Positions 41,865-51,011 are shown, counted from the first letter of the stretch. The stretch is DNA of 64,000 nt from Mayfieldus sp963781495 (GCA_963781495.1 CAWAFX010000002.1:682001-746000), one strand, 5' to 3'. Notes: generated from the letters alone by a model not told the origin. Numbers and translations are program-made.

Positions 41865-43913
41865 TTAGGCGACCTCTTTGCGGATCGCCTCGCGCGCCTC
41901 GTCGGGCTCCAGCACGACGAGGTCGCCGGCACCGCGGAGGATCTCGCGCACCAGCCATGAGGTGCCCGCGTAGGGAAGCTCGACCACGACCGCTCCATCC
42001 GCCAGCTCCTCGACGACGGTGCGCTCCTCACGCAGCCAGCGGGCGCGGTCGGGCGAGACCCAGACCCGGGCCACGCTCGCGGTCGGCACCTCACCGTCGG
42101 CCATCCAGCCCTCGACCCCGGCGATCTCCTCGACCTCGGGGCGCGGCTCGAAGCCGGCTCCGGTCAGCTTTGCCTCCTTGATGCGGTCGAGCTTGAAGTG
42201 GCGGACCGCTTCGCGCCGCAGGTCGAAGCACTCGACGTACCAGCCCTCCTTGCCGTTCTCGAGCCGGTAGGGCTCGACCTCGCGCTCGGTGAACTGGTCC
42301 TCGTTTTCCTTGTAGTACTGAAGCTCGAGCACCTTGCGCTCGGCGATCGCCTCGTTGACCGTACGCGCGACGTCGGAGTCGCCGCCGCCGCTGGAGGCGA
42401 TCTCCAGCCCCTCCTCGGAGGGGTCGTGGCCGAGCGCGCGGACGATCTTCTGCCGCGCCGTCTGCAGGCCGGCCTGCGGCAGGTGGTCGCCGAAGAGGTC
42501 GATCGCCGCCACCAGCGCCTTGGCCTCCAGCGGCAGCAGGCGGGCGGGGCGGGCGAAGCTGTCGCCGTAGGGCTCGGAGTCGACCTCGATCTCGTCGCCC
42601 TGGATCTCGGCGTAGAGCACGTAGGTGCCGCCGCCGAAGTTGACGACGTTGAGGACCTCGATGTCCTCGCGCAGCTCCTCGGGGCTGAGCTTCAGCCGCT
42701 TGCAGACGTCGTCGACCGAGAGCCGCTTGCCCACCTTGGAGGACTCGATCAGCAGCCCGGCGAGGGTGATCAGGCGGGCGAAGCGCTCGGGCCGGATCGT
42801 CGCCTCGCCACGGCCGTTGGAGCGGCTGCGGCGGCCGTTGGCGCGCAGCGGGCGGTCGACTGTGGCGGCAGCGTCGAAGCCGTTGGCGTGGCGGTCGCGC
42901 AGCAGGCGGACCCGCTGCTCGGCCTCCTTGCGCAGGCCGGCGGGCTCGAGCACCTGGGCGTTGTTGCGCCAGCGCAGCACCCAGGAGATCAGCTCGCGCT
43001 CGGACGCGTAGGGGGTCTCGAAGACCACCCCCTTGCCGGGCGCCTTGTCGGCCTTGCGGGCCGGGCGAAACTCGCCGTACTCGCCGAAGTCTCGCTGGAC
43101 CAGCCAGGCGATGCGCTCGCGGAAGAAGAGCTTCGCGGTGCCCTCGAGGTCGCCGAGCTGCCAGTCGGCGCGGCTCCCGTAGTCACGGCGGTCGAAGTTC
43201 TCCGGCGGCGAGAAGTCGTGCTCGGCCTTCGACGCGTAGCCCACCTTGCCCTGGATCCGCGAGAGACGGAAGACGCGGGCCTCGTCGCGCTCGTGCGAGA
43301 AGCCGATCAGATAGAACTGGCCGCCGCGGTAGACAAGGTGGTAGGGGTTGACCTTGCGCTTCTCGGTCTCGTCGCGTTCCATCGTGTAGTAGGTGAACTC
43401 GATCGTCTTGCGGCGCGAGATCGCGGTCTCGATCTTCGACAGCCGCTGGGCAAGGTCGCGCCCGCCCGCCGAGGCGGTGACCGCCATCTCGACCGGGGCC
43501 GGCTCTCCCTCGGTGACCGGGTTCGGATGCCCCCAGGCGACCTGCTGCAGCGCCAGCCGCAGCGGCTCGGCGTAGGCGAAGCCGCCGTCGGCGAGCAGGG
43601 TCAGGGCGGTCCGCAGCGCCCCCAGCTCGTCCTCGGAGAACTCGATCGCCTCCAGGTAGTAGTTCTCCGGCGGCAGCGAATAGAGCTCGGCCTCGAAGAA
43701 CCCCTCGCCCGGCTTTTCGACCTGCAGCTGGATCCCGAGGCTCTCGAGTTCGGCGCGGTCGGCGTAGAAGCGGCGCGCGAAGGCGTCGTCGTTCATGTCG
43801 CTGTAGCCCTCGACCTCGCGCTTGATCTCCAGGGCAGACACCGGCCTGCCCTGGGCCATCAGGAACGAGATCAGGGATAGCTGACGGATCAGCTTCTCTG
43901 TGTCCTTGGCCAT
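41865..43913 (-). CDS. pafBC: Fused PafB-PafC WYL-domain transcriptional regulator
   Basis: 682 residues containing two copies of the HTH-WYL unit: the first with an N-terminal winged helix (KLIRQLSLISFLMAQGRPVSALEIK) and a WYL domain around VYRGGQFYLIGF; the second from about residue 385 with HTH (LITLAGLLIESSKVGKRL) and WYL-like KEGWYVECFDLRREAV. PafB and PafC form the ssDNA-sensing activator of the mycobacterial DNA damage response independent of LexA; a natural fusion is known in Arthrobacter. Here the fused form is complete. It would control repair genes, of which several lie in this window (lhr, nei2, MrfA-like helicase), though no binding site was proven. Confidence 0.9.
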   Translation of the reverse strand: MAKDTEKLIRQLSLISFLMAQGRPVSALEIKREVEGYSDMNDDAFARRFYADRAELESLGIQLQVEKPGEGFFEAELYSLPPENYYLEAIEFSEDELGALRTALTLLADGGFAYAEPLRLALQQVAWGHPNPVTEGEPAPVEMAVTASAGGRDLAQRLSKIETAISRRKTIEFTYYTMERDETEKRKVNPYHLVYRGGQFYLIGFSHERDEARVFRLSRIQGKVGYASKAEHDFSPPENFDRRDYGSRADWQLGDLEGTAKLFFRERIAWLVQRDFGEYGEFRPARKADKAPGKGVVFETPYASERELISWVLRWRNNAQVLEPAGLRKEAEQRVRLLRDRHANGFDAAATVDRPLRANGRRSRSNGRGEATIRPERFARLITLAGLLIESSKVGKRLSVDDVCKRLKLSPEELREDIEVLNVVNFGGGTYVLYAEIQGDEIEVDSEPYGDSFARPARLLPLEAKALVAAIDLFGDHLPQAGLQTARQKIVRALGHDPSEEGLEIASSGGGDSDVARTVNEAIAERKVLELQYYKENEDQFTEREVEPYRLENGKEGWYVECFDLRREAVRHFKLDRIKEAKLTGAGFEPRPEVEEIAGVEGWMADGEVPTASVARVWVSPDRARWLREERTVVEELADGAVVVELPYAGTSWLVREILRGAGDLVVLEPDEAREAIRKEVA

Positions 43914-44036
43914 CCGCGGTCAGGATAGTCAGCGCGCCGCGCGCGTCTGACGGTCAATGACGCAATTTGCGCTTCCATGGCGGCGGGTCCAGCGCCGGCT
44001 CAACGTCTCGCTGCGCCAGACGGCGCCCCACCGCGC

Positions 44037-45083
44037 CTAGGCGGCGCGGGCGCCGAAGAAGGCCGAGCCCTCCAGCGCGCGGTCGAAGCTCGACCAGGCC
44101 TCGCCGTCGGGGAGCTCGCGCTCGAGGCGGTCGAAGCTGCCCAGGGTGCCGCCGAGCTTGTCGATCGCGTGCACCAGCGCCGCCTCGCGGGTGCAGGGGA
44201 CGACCGGCGAGCCGTGGGCGAGGGTGCCGTGGTGGGAGAGGATGATGTGCAGCACGGCCTGCGCCAGCGCCGGCTCGAAGCCGGGGATCTCCTCGATCTG
44301 GCGGCGGACCTTGTAGTAGCCGAGCGGGATCTCCCCCTGCAGGCGGCCGAGGTCGGTGAGCTCGATCGCCAGCGGGTCGTCGTTGTAGGCCTCGGTCTTG
44401 CCGATGTCGTGCAGCAGGCCGCCGGTGACCGCGATGTCGCGGTCGATGCCGGGAAACAGGGCCGCGGCGGCGCTCACCGCCTGGGCGACAGAGACCGTGT
44501 GCTCGAGCAGCCCGCTGGGGTAGGCCTGGTGGTAGATCTTCGCCGCCGGAGCGTCGCGGAAGCGCCGCCAGGCGTCGCTGCCGTCGCCGAAGAAGCACTC
44601 CAGCAGCTGGCGCAGCTGCGGGCGCTGGATCGTCTCGATCAGATCCCGCAGGTCGGCCTCGAGCCGGTCGACGGACAGCTCGGGTCCGGCGGCGAGGTCC
44701 TCGGCGCTGTACTCGTCGGCCCGCGCCGGGCGCAGCTCCGCGACCTTGATCTTCGCCCCCCACTTGTCGCTCTGTTCGAAGGTCCCGGTTACGTGCAGGG
44801 CACTGCCCGGCTCGGCGACCCCGTAGCGCGACTCGGCCTCCTCCCAGGAGACGGCCTCGATCGAGCCGCTGCTGTCGCCCAGGACCAGGCGCAGGAACGG
44901 CTCGCCGTTGCGCTTCTGGCGCAGGTCGCGCTCGCGAACGCAGAACACGGCGGTCACCCGCTGGCCCGCCTCGAGCTCGCGGATCGCCGCCCGGCCGTTG
45001 GCCGCATCGCCGTTTCCGTTCTGGGCGCTTGCGCTGTCGCCGTTGAGGTGCTGCTCGACCCCGAATGTCTGTTGTTCCGCCAT
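44037..45083 (-). CDS. YhaM-like 3'-5' exoribonuclease (OB fold plus HD domain)
   Basis: 348 residues. After a low-complexity N-terminus, an OB-fold domain (about 35-130: VTAVFCVRERDLRQKRNGEPFLRLVLGD) is followed by an HD domain with HTVSVAQAV, GGLLHDIGKTEAY and HIILSHHGTLAHGSP metal ligands. This OB-HD order is that of YhaM/CBF1 exonucleases that trim RNA and ssDNA from the 3' end with divalent metals. Gene on the minus strand upstream of pafBC, 123 bp apart. Function by family. Confidence 0.88.
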   Translation of the reverse strand: MAEQQTFGVEQHLNGDSASAQNGNGDAANGRAAIRELEAGQRVTAVFCVRERDLRQKRNGEPFLRLVLGDSSGSIEAVSWEEAESRYGVAEPGSALHVTGTFEQSDKWGAKIKVAELRPARADEYSAEDLAAGPELSVDRLEADLRDLIETIQRPQLRQLLECFFGDGSDAWRRFRDAPAAKIYHQAYPSGLLEHTVSVAQAVSAAAALFPGIDRDIAVTGGLLHDIGKTEAYNDDPLAIELTDLGRLQGEIPLGYYKVRRQIEEIPGFEPALAQAVLHIILSHHGTLAHGSPVVPCTREAALVHAIDKLGGTLGSFDRLERELPDGEAWSSFDRALEGSAFFGARAA

Positions 45084-45154
45084 CTCGATTCACCGTAGAA
45101 AAGGGGTCGGACGGCGCCCGCTCTCCCCGGCGCCTGCCTTTAGCCTCCGCGGCG

Positions 45155-45622
45155 ATGAGATCGAGGCCGGCCGAGTTCGAAGTCAGCAGCCTGATCCCCG
45201 CCCCGCCGCAGCGGGTCTGGGAGCGGGTCATCACCCCGGCCGGCATCAACCACGAGCTGCGGCCCTGGATGATGATGACCGTCCCGCGCGGCTTCGAGCG
45301 CCTCGACCCCGAGACGGTCGAGCTGGGAAGGCCGCTGGGGCGCAGCTGGGTGCTGCTGTTCGGGCTGCTGCCGTTCGAATACGACGACATCACCCTGGTC
45401 GAGCTCGAGCCGGGGCGCCGCTTCCTCGAGCGCTCGCCGATGCTGAGCCAGCGCAGCTGGCAGCACGAGCGGATCGTCGAGGCGGCCGCGGGCGGCTCCC
45501 GAGTCACCGACCGGATTCGCATGGAGCCGCGGCTGGGACTGCCGGCGGCGCCGCTGCGTCCGCTGTTCCGGGCCGTCTTCCGCCACCGCCACCGGCGCCT
45601 GCGGGCCTGGTTTCGACATTGA
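45155..45622 (+). CDS. SRPBCC-family protein
   Basis: 155 residues from ATG 45155. A single helix-grip domain: EVSSLIPAPPQRVWERVITPAGINHEL at the start (cyclase/dehydrase-like), WVLLFGLLPFEYDDITLVEL centrally and RAVFRHRHRRLRAWFRH at the end. It resembles lipid- or hydrophobic ligand-binding coenzyme Q-binding-like START proteins. Divergent from the exoribonuclease gene by 70 bp. Ligand unknown. Confidence 0.7.
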   Translation: MRSRPAEFEVSSLIPAPPQRVWERVITPAGINHELRPWMMMTVPRGFERLDPETVELGRPLGRSWVLLFGLLPFEYDDITLVELEPGRRFLERSPMLSQRSWQHERIVEAAAGGSRVTDRIRMEPRLGLPAAPLRPLFRAVFRHRHRRLRAWFRH

Positions 45623-45713
45623 ACCCTGCGCGCCTGGACGAAATTCTTCAACTAATCCCAATGCACGGCGGACGGCGAGTCCGTAGCGTCCCTGCCTGGC
45701 ACGGGAGTCGGAA

Positions 45714-47081
45714 ATGGGCAGCTCGGATCGCTTCAGCATCAGCAGCGCCTCCATCGGGCGCATCCTCGGGATCGCGCTTGCCGCATGCCTGGCCCTGGCC
45801 GCGTTCGGCAGCGCCGCCGCCGCCGCGGCGACGGTCAGCAAGAGCGGCACGACGCTGACCTACAACGCCGCCAACAACGAGACCAACCAGACCATCGTCT
45901 CGCTCTCGGGGGCCAACTACAGCTTCTCCGACAGCGGCGCCACCGTCGCGGTCGGCTCTGGCTGCTCCTCGACCGGCGCCCACACCGCCACCTGCGCCGC
46001 CGCCGGGATCACCGGGATCACGATCAACTCCGGCAACCTCAACGACCTCGCCTGGGAGACCGCCGCCACCCCGGCGACGATCTTCGGAGGCGACGGCGAC
46101 GACACCATGATCGGCGGCAACGGCAACGACGTCCTGATCGGCTGCCTGGGCAACGACACCTACAACGGGGGCGGCGGGGCCGACACCATGGTCGACGGGG
46201 CCTTCTGCAGCGGTGGCGGCAAAGACACGGTCACCTACGCGAATCGCCCCGCCACGGACTCGATCTTCGTCAGCCTCAACGGGGTCGCCGATGACGGCAC
46301 GGCGACGGAAGGTGACAACGTCGGCAGCGACATCGAGAACATCACCGGCGGCCCCGGAAACGACGACCTGACTGGAAACGGCGCCGCAAACATCATCAAC
46401 GGAGGCGCCGGCGAAGACTGGATCGACGGTGCCGGCGGTAACGACATCCTGCTCGGCGGCAACGACAATGACGAGCTGATCGGCGGCTCGGGCGCCGACA
46501 CCATCGATACCGGCTCCGGCGACAACGACGTCGAAGCGGCCGACGGTGAGGTGGACCAGATCACCTGCGGCAGCGGCTTCGACACCGGCACCGCCGATCC
46601 CAACGACGTGCTCAATCCCAGCTGCGACGCGGTCGACACCTCGGGCGACAGCGGCGACTTCGGCGACGGGGGCGACTTCGGCGGCGACTTCGGCGACGGG
46701 GGCGACTTCATCGACCAGACGGCGGGCGGCATCTGCTCACAGGTCCAGATCGCCCAGCACCCGGTGACCCTGCACCGCGGCGTAGTCGGGATCCGCCTCA
46801 GTCTGCCGCTCGCCCGTGGCCACGCCTGCCGCGGGACCCTGAAGCTCGTCGACCTGGCCCCGAGCCCGCGCCCGAAGAAGGGCGCCCCGACCACCAAGCT
46901 CGGTAGTGCCTCGTTCTCGGTCCGCGGCAACAAGTCGAAGCGGGTCAAGGTTCAGATCACGCACGACGGACGGCGTCAGATCGTCCACGCCGGCCACCTC
47001 TCGGCACTGGTCAAGATCGTGCCAAAGGCAAAGGGAAGCTCCAAGCCGGCCCCGGCGCTGATCACGATCAAGACGCCCTGA
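45714..47081 (+). CDS. Secreted RTX (haemolysin-type calcium-binding) repeat protein
   Basis: 455 residues with a signal peptide (ILGIALAACLALAAFGSAAAAAA). Following an N-terminal beta domain, Gly/Asp nonapeptide repeats bind calcium in a parallel beta-roll (GGDGDDTMIGGNGNDVLIGC, GGAGEDWIDGAGGNDILLGG). A DFG-rich stretch (GDFGDGGDF repeated) then leads to a C-terminal beta domain rich in Lys and Thr. Ca2+-dependent folding outside the cell is expected; no protease or toxin domain is visible, so an adhesin or surface protein is likely. Proteins of this layout are common in Solirubrobacterales. Confidence 0.85.
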   Translation: MGSSDRFSISSASIGRILGIALAACLALAAFGSAAAAAATVSKSGTTLTYNAANNETNQTIVSLSGANYSFSDSGATVAVGSGCSSTGAHTATCAAAGITGITINSGNLNDLAWETAATPATIFGGDGDDTMIGGNGNDVLIGCLGNDTYNGGGGADTMVDGAFCSGGGKDTVTYANRPATDSIFVSLNGVADDGTATEGDNVGSDIENITGGPGNDDLTGNGAANIINGGAGEDWIDGAGGNDILLGGNDNDELIGGSGADTIDTGSGDNDVEAADGEVDQITCGSGFDTGTADPNDVLNPSCDAVDTSGDSGDFGDGGDFGGDFGDGGDFIDQTAGGICSQVQIAQHPVTLHRGVVGIRLSLPLARGHACRGTLKLVDLAPSPRPKKGAPTTKLGSASFSVRGNKSKRVKVQITHDGRRQIVHAGHLSALVKIVPKAKGSSKPAPALITIKTP

Positions 47082-47083
47082 GG

Positions 47084-47740
47084 ATGGCGACCTACGTGCT
47101 GATCCATGGCGCTGGCGACAGCGCCTTCCATTGGCACCTGCTCGAGCCCGAGCTCCGCGACCGCGGACACGAGGTGGTCGCGATGGACCTTCCCTGCGAG
47201 GATGAGTCGGCCGGCCTCTCCGACTACGCCGACGCAGTGGTCGCCGCGGTCGGCGATCGCGAGGACCTCGTTCTCGTTGCGCAGTCGCTGGGTGCGTTCA
47301 CGGGACCGCTCGTCTGCACACGGGTGCCGGTCAGGCTGATGGCGCTCGTCGCGGGGATGATTCCCTTGCCGGGCGAGAGAGGCGATGACTGGCCCGCAAA
47401 CACCGGCTACCCCGGCCCTGCCGGACGGGATGAGATCGAGATCTTCTACCAGGACGTTCCGCCCGAGCTCGCAACCGAGGCGGCGAGCAGAGGCCGAAAG
47501 CAGGCGGACGCGGTGGGCCGGGAACCTTGGCCGCTGGACTCCTGGCCCGATGTGCCGACGAGGTATCTGATCTGTCTTGACGATCGGATGTTTCCGGCCG
47601 ACTGGATGCGCGAGGTCGTCCGAGGGCGGCTCAGTGTTGAACCGGACGCGATCGACAGCGGCCACTGCCCAGCTCTCAGTCGTCCGGTCGAACTGGCCGA
47701 GCGTCTGGAGGCCTACCGGGAGGAACTCGGGATCCCGTGA
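47084..47740 (+). CDS. Alpha/beta-hydrolase
   Basis: 218 residues, starting 2 nt after the RTX stop. HGAGDSAFHW forms the oxyanion region, the nucleophile elbow reads VAQSLGAF (Ser about 68), an acidic residue is in CLDDRMF and His in SGHCPALSRP, giving a full catalytic triad. It resembles plant salicylate/MeSA esterase-like serine hydrolases. GC is lower than in neighbours. Substrate unknown. Confidence 0.85.
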   Translation: MATYVLIHGAGDSAFHWHLLEPELRDRGHEVVAMDLPCEDESAGLSDYADAVVAAVGDREDLVLVAQSLGAFTGPLVCTRVPVRLMALVAGMIPLPGERGDDWPANTGYPGPAGRDEIEIFYQDVPPELATEAASRGRKQADAVGREPWPLDSWPDVPTRYLICLDDRMFPADWMREVVRGRLSVEPDAIDSGHCPALSRPVELAERLEAYREELGIP

Positions 47741-47802
47741 GTGCGAAGCCTGCTTGTGATTGAGAGCCTCCTGGGGGCCGATCGCGGGATACTGCGCGGT
47801 CG

Positions 47803-48210
47803 ATGTCGCAGGAGAACGTGGAAATCGTGCGGCGGGCTTACATCGCCCTGAGCAGCGGGGACAAAGATGTCCTTACCGAGCTTGCCAGCCCCGACCTCGT
47901 CACGGACTTTTCGCGCCGGCTCGTGGACCCATTCGTCCTCCGTGGTCGCGACGAAATGATCGCCTTCGTGGATACGGCCAACGAAACATGGGACGGATGG
48001 CCCGCGTGGGAACCGCAGGAGCTGATCGACGCAGGAGATCAGGTTCTCGCATTCATCCGCTTCAGCGCGAAGGGGAGGACGAGCGGTGCCGATGTCGAGA
48101 CATATGTCGCGAACCTGTGGACGCTCGGCGACGATGGCAAGCTGGTCGAGGTCAAGTACTTTGGCGACGACCGGGAAGGTGCCCTCGAAGCCGCCGGCCT
48201 ATCGGAGTAG
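47803..48210 (+). CDS. SnoaL/NTF2-like protein
   Basis: 135 residues in the cystatin-like alpha+beta barrel fold: start MSQENVEIVRRAYIALSSGDKD, LVDPFVLRGRDEMIAFVDTANETWDGW and LIDAGDQVLAFIRFSAKGR, VETYVANLWTLGDDGKLVEVKYF. Members are polyketide cyclases, isomerases or small-molecule binders. Single domain, complete. Lies next to tRNA-Phe and the alpha/beta-hydrolase, in DNA of somewhat lower GC. Confidence 0.85.
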   Translation: MSQENVEIVRRAYIALSSGDKDVLTELASPDLVTDFSRRLVDPFVLRGRDEMIAFVDTANETWDGWPAWEPQELIDAGDQVLAFIRFSAKGRTSGADVETYVANLWTLGDDGKLVEVKYFGDDREGALEAAGLSE

Positions 48211-48221
48211 GCCTACTGGGA

Positions 48222-48294
48222 TGGCGAGGGGCAGAATCGAACTGCCGACACCACGATTTTCAGTCGTGTGCTCTACCAACTGAGCTACCTCGCC
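48222..48294 (-). tRNA. tRNA-Phe (GAA)
   Basis: 73 nt, read on the minus strand. Acceptor stem GGCGAGG pairs with CCTCGCC, the D-arm is GCTCAGTTGGTAGAGC, the anticodon loop CTGAAAA gives anticodon GAA, and the T-arm GGCAGTTCGATTCTGCC carries TTCGA. The discriminator is A and the 3' CCA is not encoded. Cloverleaf complete. Confidence 0.97.
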
Positions 48295-48347
48295 TGGTAG
48301 CTGCGGTCAGAGATCGACCGCGCGGGGCAGAAGGTTAACTTGAGCGC

Positions 48348-49913
48348 ATGGGCAGGTCTCGCGCCCTCTGCCTGCTGCTCGGCGCGGCCGTCGCCTGCGT
48401 CCTGGTCTCCGGCGCCTCCGGGGCCGACCCGCACACGCCGCCGGCGCTGAGTGGGCATCCGGCCCCCTTCCTCGGCACGGCCGTGATCGGCGACGGCGGC
48501 CTGCTTGGCGCCGTTGACTCCTACGGCGACATCGTCGACCTGCGCTCCCCCGGTCCGGCCGGCCGGGCGCAGATTGACGATCCCTTCGCCCGCCAGGCCG
48601 CGGGCAGCGTCCCCGCCGACACCGGCATCGTCGCCGCCGCTTCGGCCGGCCGCCGGCCTCCGCTTGCGCTCTGGCGAGCGAGCCGGCTGCGGCAGCACTA
48701 CCTGCCGCGGACCAACGTGTTGATCACCCGCGCCAGGGTCGGCGGAGCGTCGCTGCGGATCACCGACGCGGTGAGCGGAGAGCAGCTGGCGCGCAGATTC
48801 GTCGTCCGGGGTCGCCCGGGTCAGCGGCTTGCCCTGCGGATCGGGATCAACCTCGAACCCACGGCCGCGGTCCGTTGCCGGCCCCAGCGGCCCATCGGGG
48901 CCCTGACCTGGCATGGGCGCGGGGTGCTGCGGGCCGGGCTGGCCTGCGCCTTCTCGGGCCGGCCGCAGGCGCCGGGGCGCCTGATCTCCGCCGCAGCGGC
49001 CGCCGACCGCCGCTGGACCGCGCGGCGCAGCCCGCTGGGGTCCGAGGCTCCTCGCTGGGCGCGGCGGATGTACCTGCGCTCGCTGCTGGTCCTGCGCGCC
49101 CTCGCCGATCGCCGCAGCGGCGCCGTCGCCGCCGGCGCCCGCGACCGCTGGGCATACGTCTGGCCGCGCGACGCCGGTAGCGCCGCGATCGCTCTGGCCG
49201 CATCCGGCTACCGGCCGCTGGCGCGCCGGGTCGCCGGCTTCCTCGAAGGCCTCGACCTCGGCTCCGGCGCGCGCTTCCGCGGCGACCGCTCGCCGGTCAG
49301 CGACGGGCGGGCGCTGCCCGGCGACTCCGCCGGCTGGGTCGCCGCCGCGACGCGGGCGGCAGGCCTGCAGGCGCCCCCGCCGGCGCCCGGAGCCTGGCGT
49401 GACCGCGGCGATTACGGCGAGCGCGACGGAGACCGCGGCGATTATCTCGCCAACGCGATCGCCTCCGGCGCCGGGGCGGCGCTGATCCGGCGGTCGTTCG
49501 GCACCGCGTCGGGGCTCGAGCGGCGGGCGGGCGACGCCGCCTCGGGGCTCGATTTCGCCGCGGCCTGGGCGGTGCGCCCGTTTCCGCGTCCGGCCCTGTT
49601 CGGACTCGTGCGCCGGACTCTGGGCCGGCTCAGCGCCGAGCGGGGCCGCTACGGGAGCAACCCCTCCCAGGACTGGCCCGGCAGGCAGGCCTGGACCGCT
49701 CCGGCCGCCTGGAGCGCCTGGAGCCTGGCGGTGCTGGGCGAACGGTCGGCGGCGCTGCGCTCGCTCGCCGTCCTGCGCCGTGCCTCGACCCCGGTCGGAA
49801 CGATCCCCGAGCGCGTCAACCCGGCCGACGGGCTGCCGCGTTCGACGACGCCGCTGGGCTGGACGCACTCCTTCGCCGTGCTGGCGCTGCGCAGCCTCTA
49901 TCCGCGCCGCTAG
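48348..49913 (+). CDS. Secreted GH15-like (glucoamylase-type) glycoside hydrolase
   Basis: 521 residues with a signal peptide (about residues 1-26, LCLLLGAAVACVLVSGASGA). The (alpha/alpha)6-barrel has RWAYVWPRDAGSAAIALAA, an extended VWPRDA motif of GH15, and near the C-terminus TIPERVNPADGLPRSTTPLGWTHSFAVLAL with the presumed catalytic-base Glu. The catalytic acid Glu was not identified, and the whole protein is shorter than many GH15 enzymes, which have a larger N-terminal beta-sandwich. Presumably cleaves alpha-glucans or trehalose outside the cell; activity uncertain. Confidence 0.78.
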   Translation: MGRSRALCLLLGAAVACVLVSGASGADPHTPPALSGHPAPFLGTAVIGDGGLLGAVDSYGDIVDLRSPGPAGRAQIDDPFARQAAGSVPADTGIVAAASAGRRPPLALWRASRLRQHYLPRTNVLITRARVGGASLRITDAVSGEQLARRFVVRGRPGQRLALRIGINLEPTAAVRCRPQRPIGALTWHGRGVLRAGLACAFSGRPQAPGRLISAAAAADRRWTARRSPLGSEAPRWARRMYLRSLLVLRALADRRSGAVAAGARDRWAYVWPRDAGSAAIALAASGYRPLARRVAGFLEGLDLGSGARFRGDRSPVSDGRALPGDSAGWVAAATRAAGLQAPPPAPGAWRDRGDYGERDGDRGDYLANAIASGAGAALIRRSFGTASGLERRAGDAASGLDFAAAWAVRPFPRPALFGLVRRTLGRLSAERGRYGSNPSQDWPGRQAWTAPAAWSAWSLAVLGERSAALRSLAVLRRASTPVGTIPERVNPADGLPRSTTPLGWTHSFAVLALRSLYPRR

Positions 49914-49957
49914 ACCCGGCGCAGTTATTCGCTCATCCCGATCAGTCAAGCTGCCTG

Positions 49958-50963
49958 GTGATGCGCGCCAAGGAGGCTTCGATCGTCCTCGCGATCCTGC
50001 TCGCCCTTTTGATCGCCGGCTGCGGCGAGACCGGGACCGAAGCGATCGGTCGATGCGCGGACCGAGGCGCTGCGCTTCTTCGCCGTCGACGCACCGGTGG
50101 TGGCGGTCCTGCGGACAAATCCCTGGGCTTCGGTTCTGGCGCTCAACGATGCCGCGACGGGCATCCCCGCCTGGATGGACCTGCGCGAACGGGTGCTCGG
50201 TCCGCTTCTCGCAGCCGGGATCAGCCCGACGGAGCTGGGGAAGCTGCTGCAGAGCGGGCAGGACGTCGCGGGAACCACCCCTGCGGCAATCGCGCTCGGC
50301 GCCGCGACCCCTGCCGACCTCGCCGCGGGCCGGGGACTGCTGGTCCTGGCGACGGACCAGTCGCAGCTTTCGAGCCTGCTGCGGGCGGAGGCGAAGTCGG
50401 GGACGCTGAAGCCGGCGGGCCAGCTCGACGAGGCGCAGCTATATCGCCGCGGGGCGACCGGCTTCGCGGTCCGCGACGGGGTCCTGGTCTCGGCGCCGCG
50501 GCTGGCCGACGTTCGGACGGCGATCGAGCGCCGCGACGGCGACACCGACCGTCAGCTCGACGAGGACGTCGTCAACTCGCTGTTCGACGACCTCAGCTCG
50601 CAGGGACCGCTGCTCGTCTATGCGAACCTCGCCGACGTGCGCGACGGCGACCCCGGCATGAGGCAGCTCGCCGAACAGGCCCCCTGGACCGCGAAGCTCG
50701 GCCCGACCGCGGCCACCGCCGAGGCCGAGAACGGCGTCGTCAAGATCGAGGACTTCTCGAAGACCAGCGGCAGCAACTTCAGCTCCGGCGAGCTGCCGCT
50801 CGGCAGCCGTCCTTCGCGATTTCAGATCGACGCCACAGCCGCCGCCAGCCTGATTCCGATGCCGGGGCCGGTGCGAAACCTGCTCTCCGGGCTGGGAGGT
50901 GTCGACGGCGAGGCCACAGCCTCTTCCGACGAGGTCCAGGTGCGGGTCACCGCCGGCGGCTAG
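49958..50963 (+). pseudogene. DUF3352-like lipoprotein, frameshifted
   Basis: The frame starting GTG/ATG at 49958/49961 gives a lipoprotein signal (ASIVLAILLALLIAGCGE, lipobox IAGC). At about 50043-50052 the frame shifts by one base; the rest (SVDARTEALRFFAVDAPVV and onwards to TAGG) runs in the frame of 50097-50963. Removing one G in the ATCGGTCG stretch restores a continuous reading. The mature part resembles secreted solirubrobacterial proteins of the DUF3352 type with repeated alpha+beta units. A one-base gain or sequencing error; if real, a pseudogene. Confidence 0.7.
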
Positions 50964-50989
50964 CCGGCGACGCGCCTGACCGAATCGCT

Positions 50990-51011
50990 GTGTCCACCGA
51001 TCGGTGGACAC
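50990..51011. promoter_or_regulatory. Perfect 22-bp palindrome
   Basis: A fully symmetric inverted repeat with half-site GTGTCCACCGA lies between the lipoprotein stop and the Cys-rich secreted protein start (88 bp upstream of its GTG). It can form a 9-bp stem with a 4-nt GATC loop. No T-tract follows on either strand, so it is more likely a dimeric repressor site or a bidirectional hairpin than a standard terminator. Confidence 0.5.

Noticed and set aside
43961..43971. CGCAA-T-TTGCG inverted repeat upstream of pafBC as operator
   Set aside because: Only 5-bp arms; too short to separate from chance and does not match a PafBC motif I can define.
45714..46740. Repeats in the RTX gene considered as CRISPR or satellite
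   Set aside because: They are codon-level repeats of calcium-binding nonapeptides, in frame with the protein.
48207..48218. AGTAGGCCTACT palindrome beside tRNA-Phe as att site
   Set aside because: Short, no second copy and no integrase in the window.
47760..48338. 192-aa plus-strand ORF running through the SnoaL gene and tRNA-Phe
   Set aside because: It crosses the tRNA and lies in a different frame from the supported SnoaL protein.
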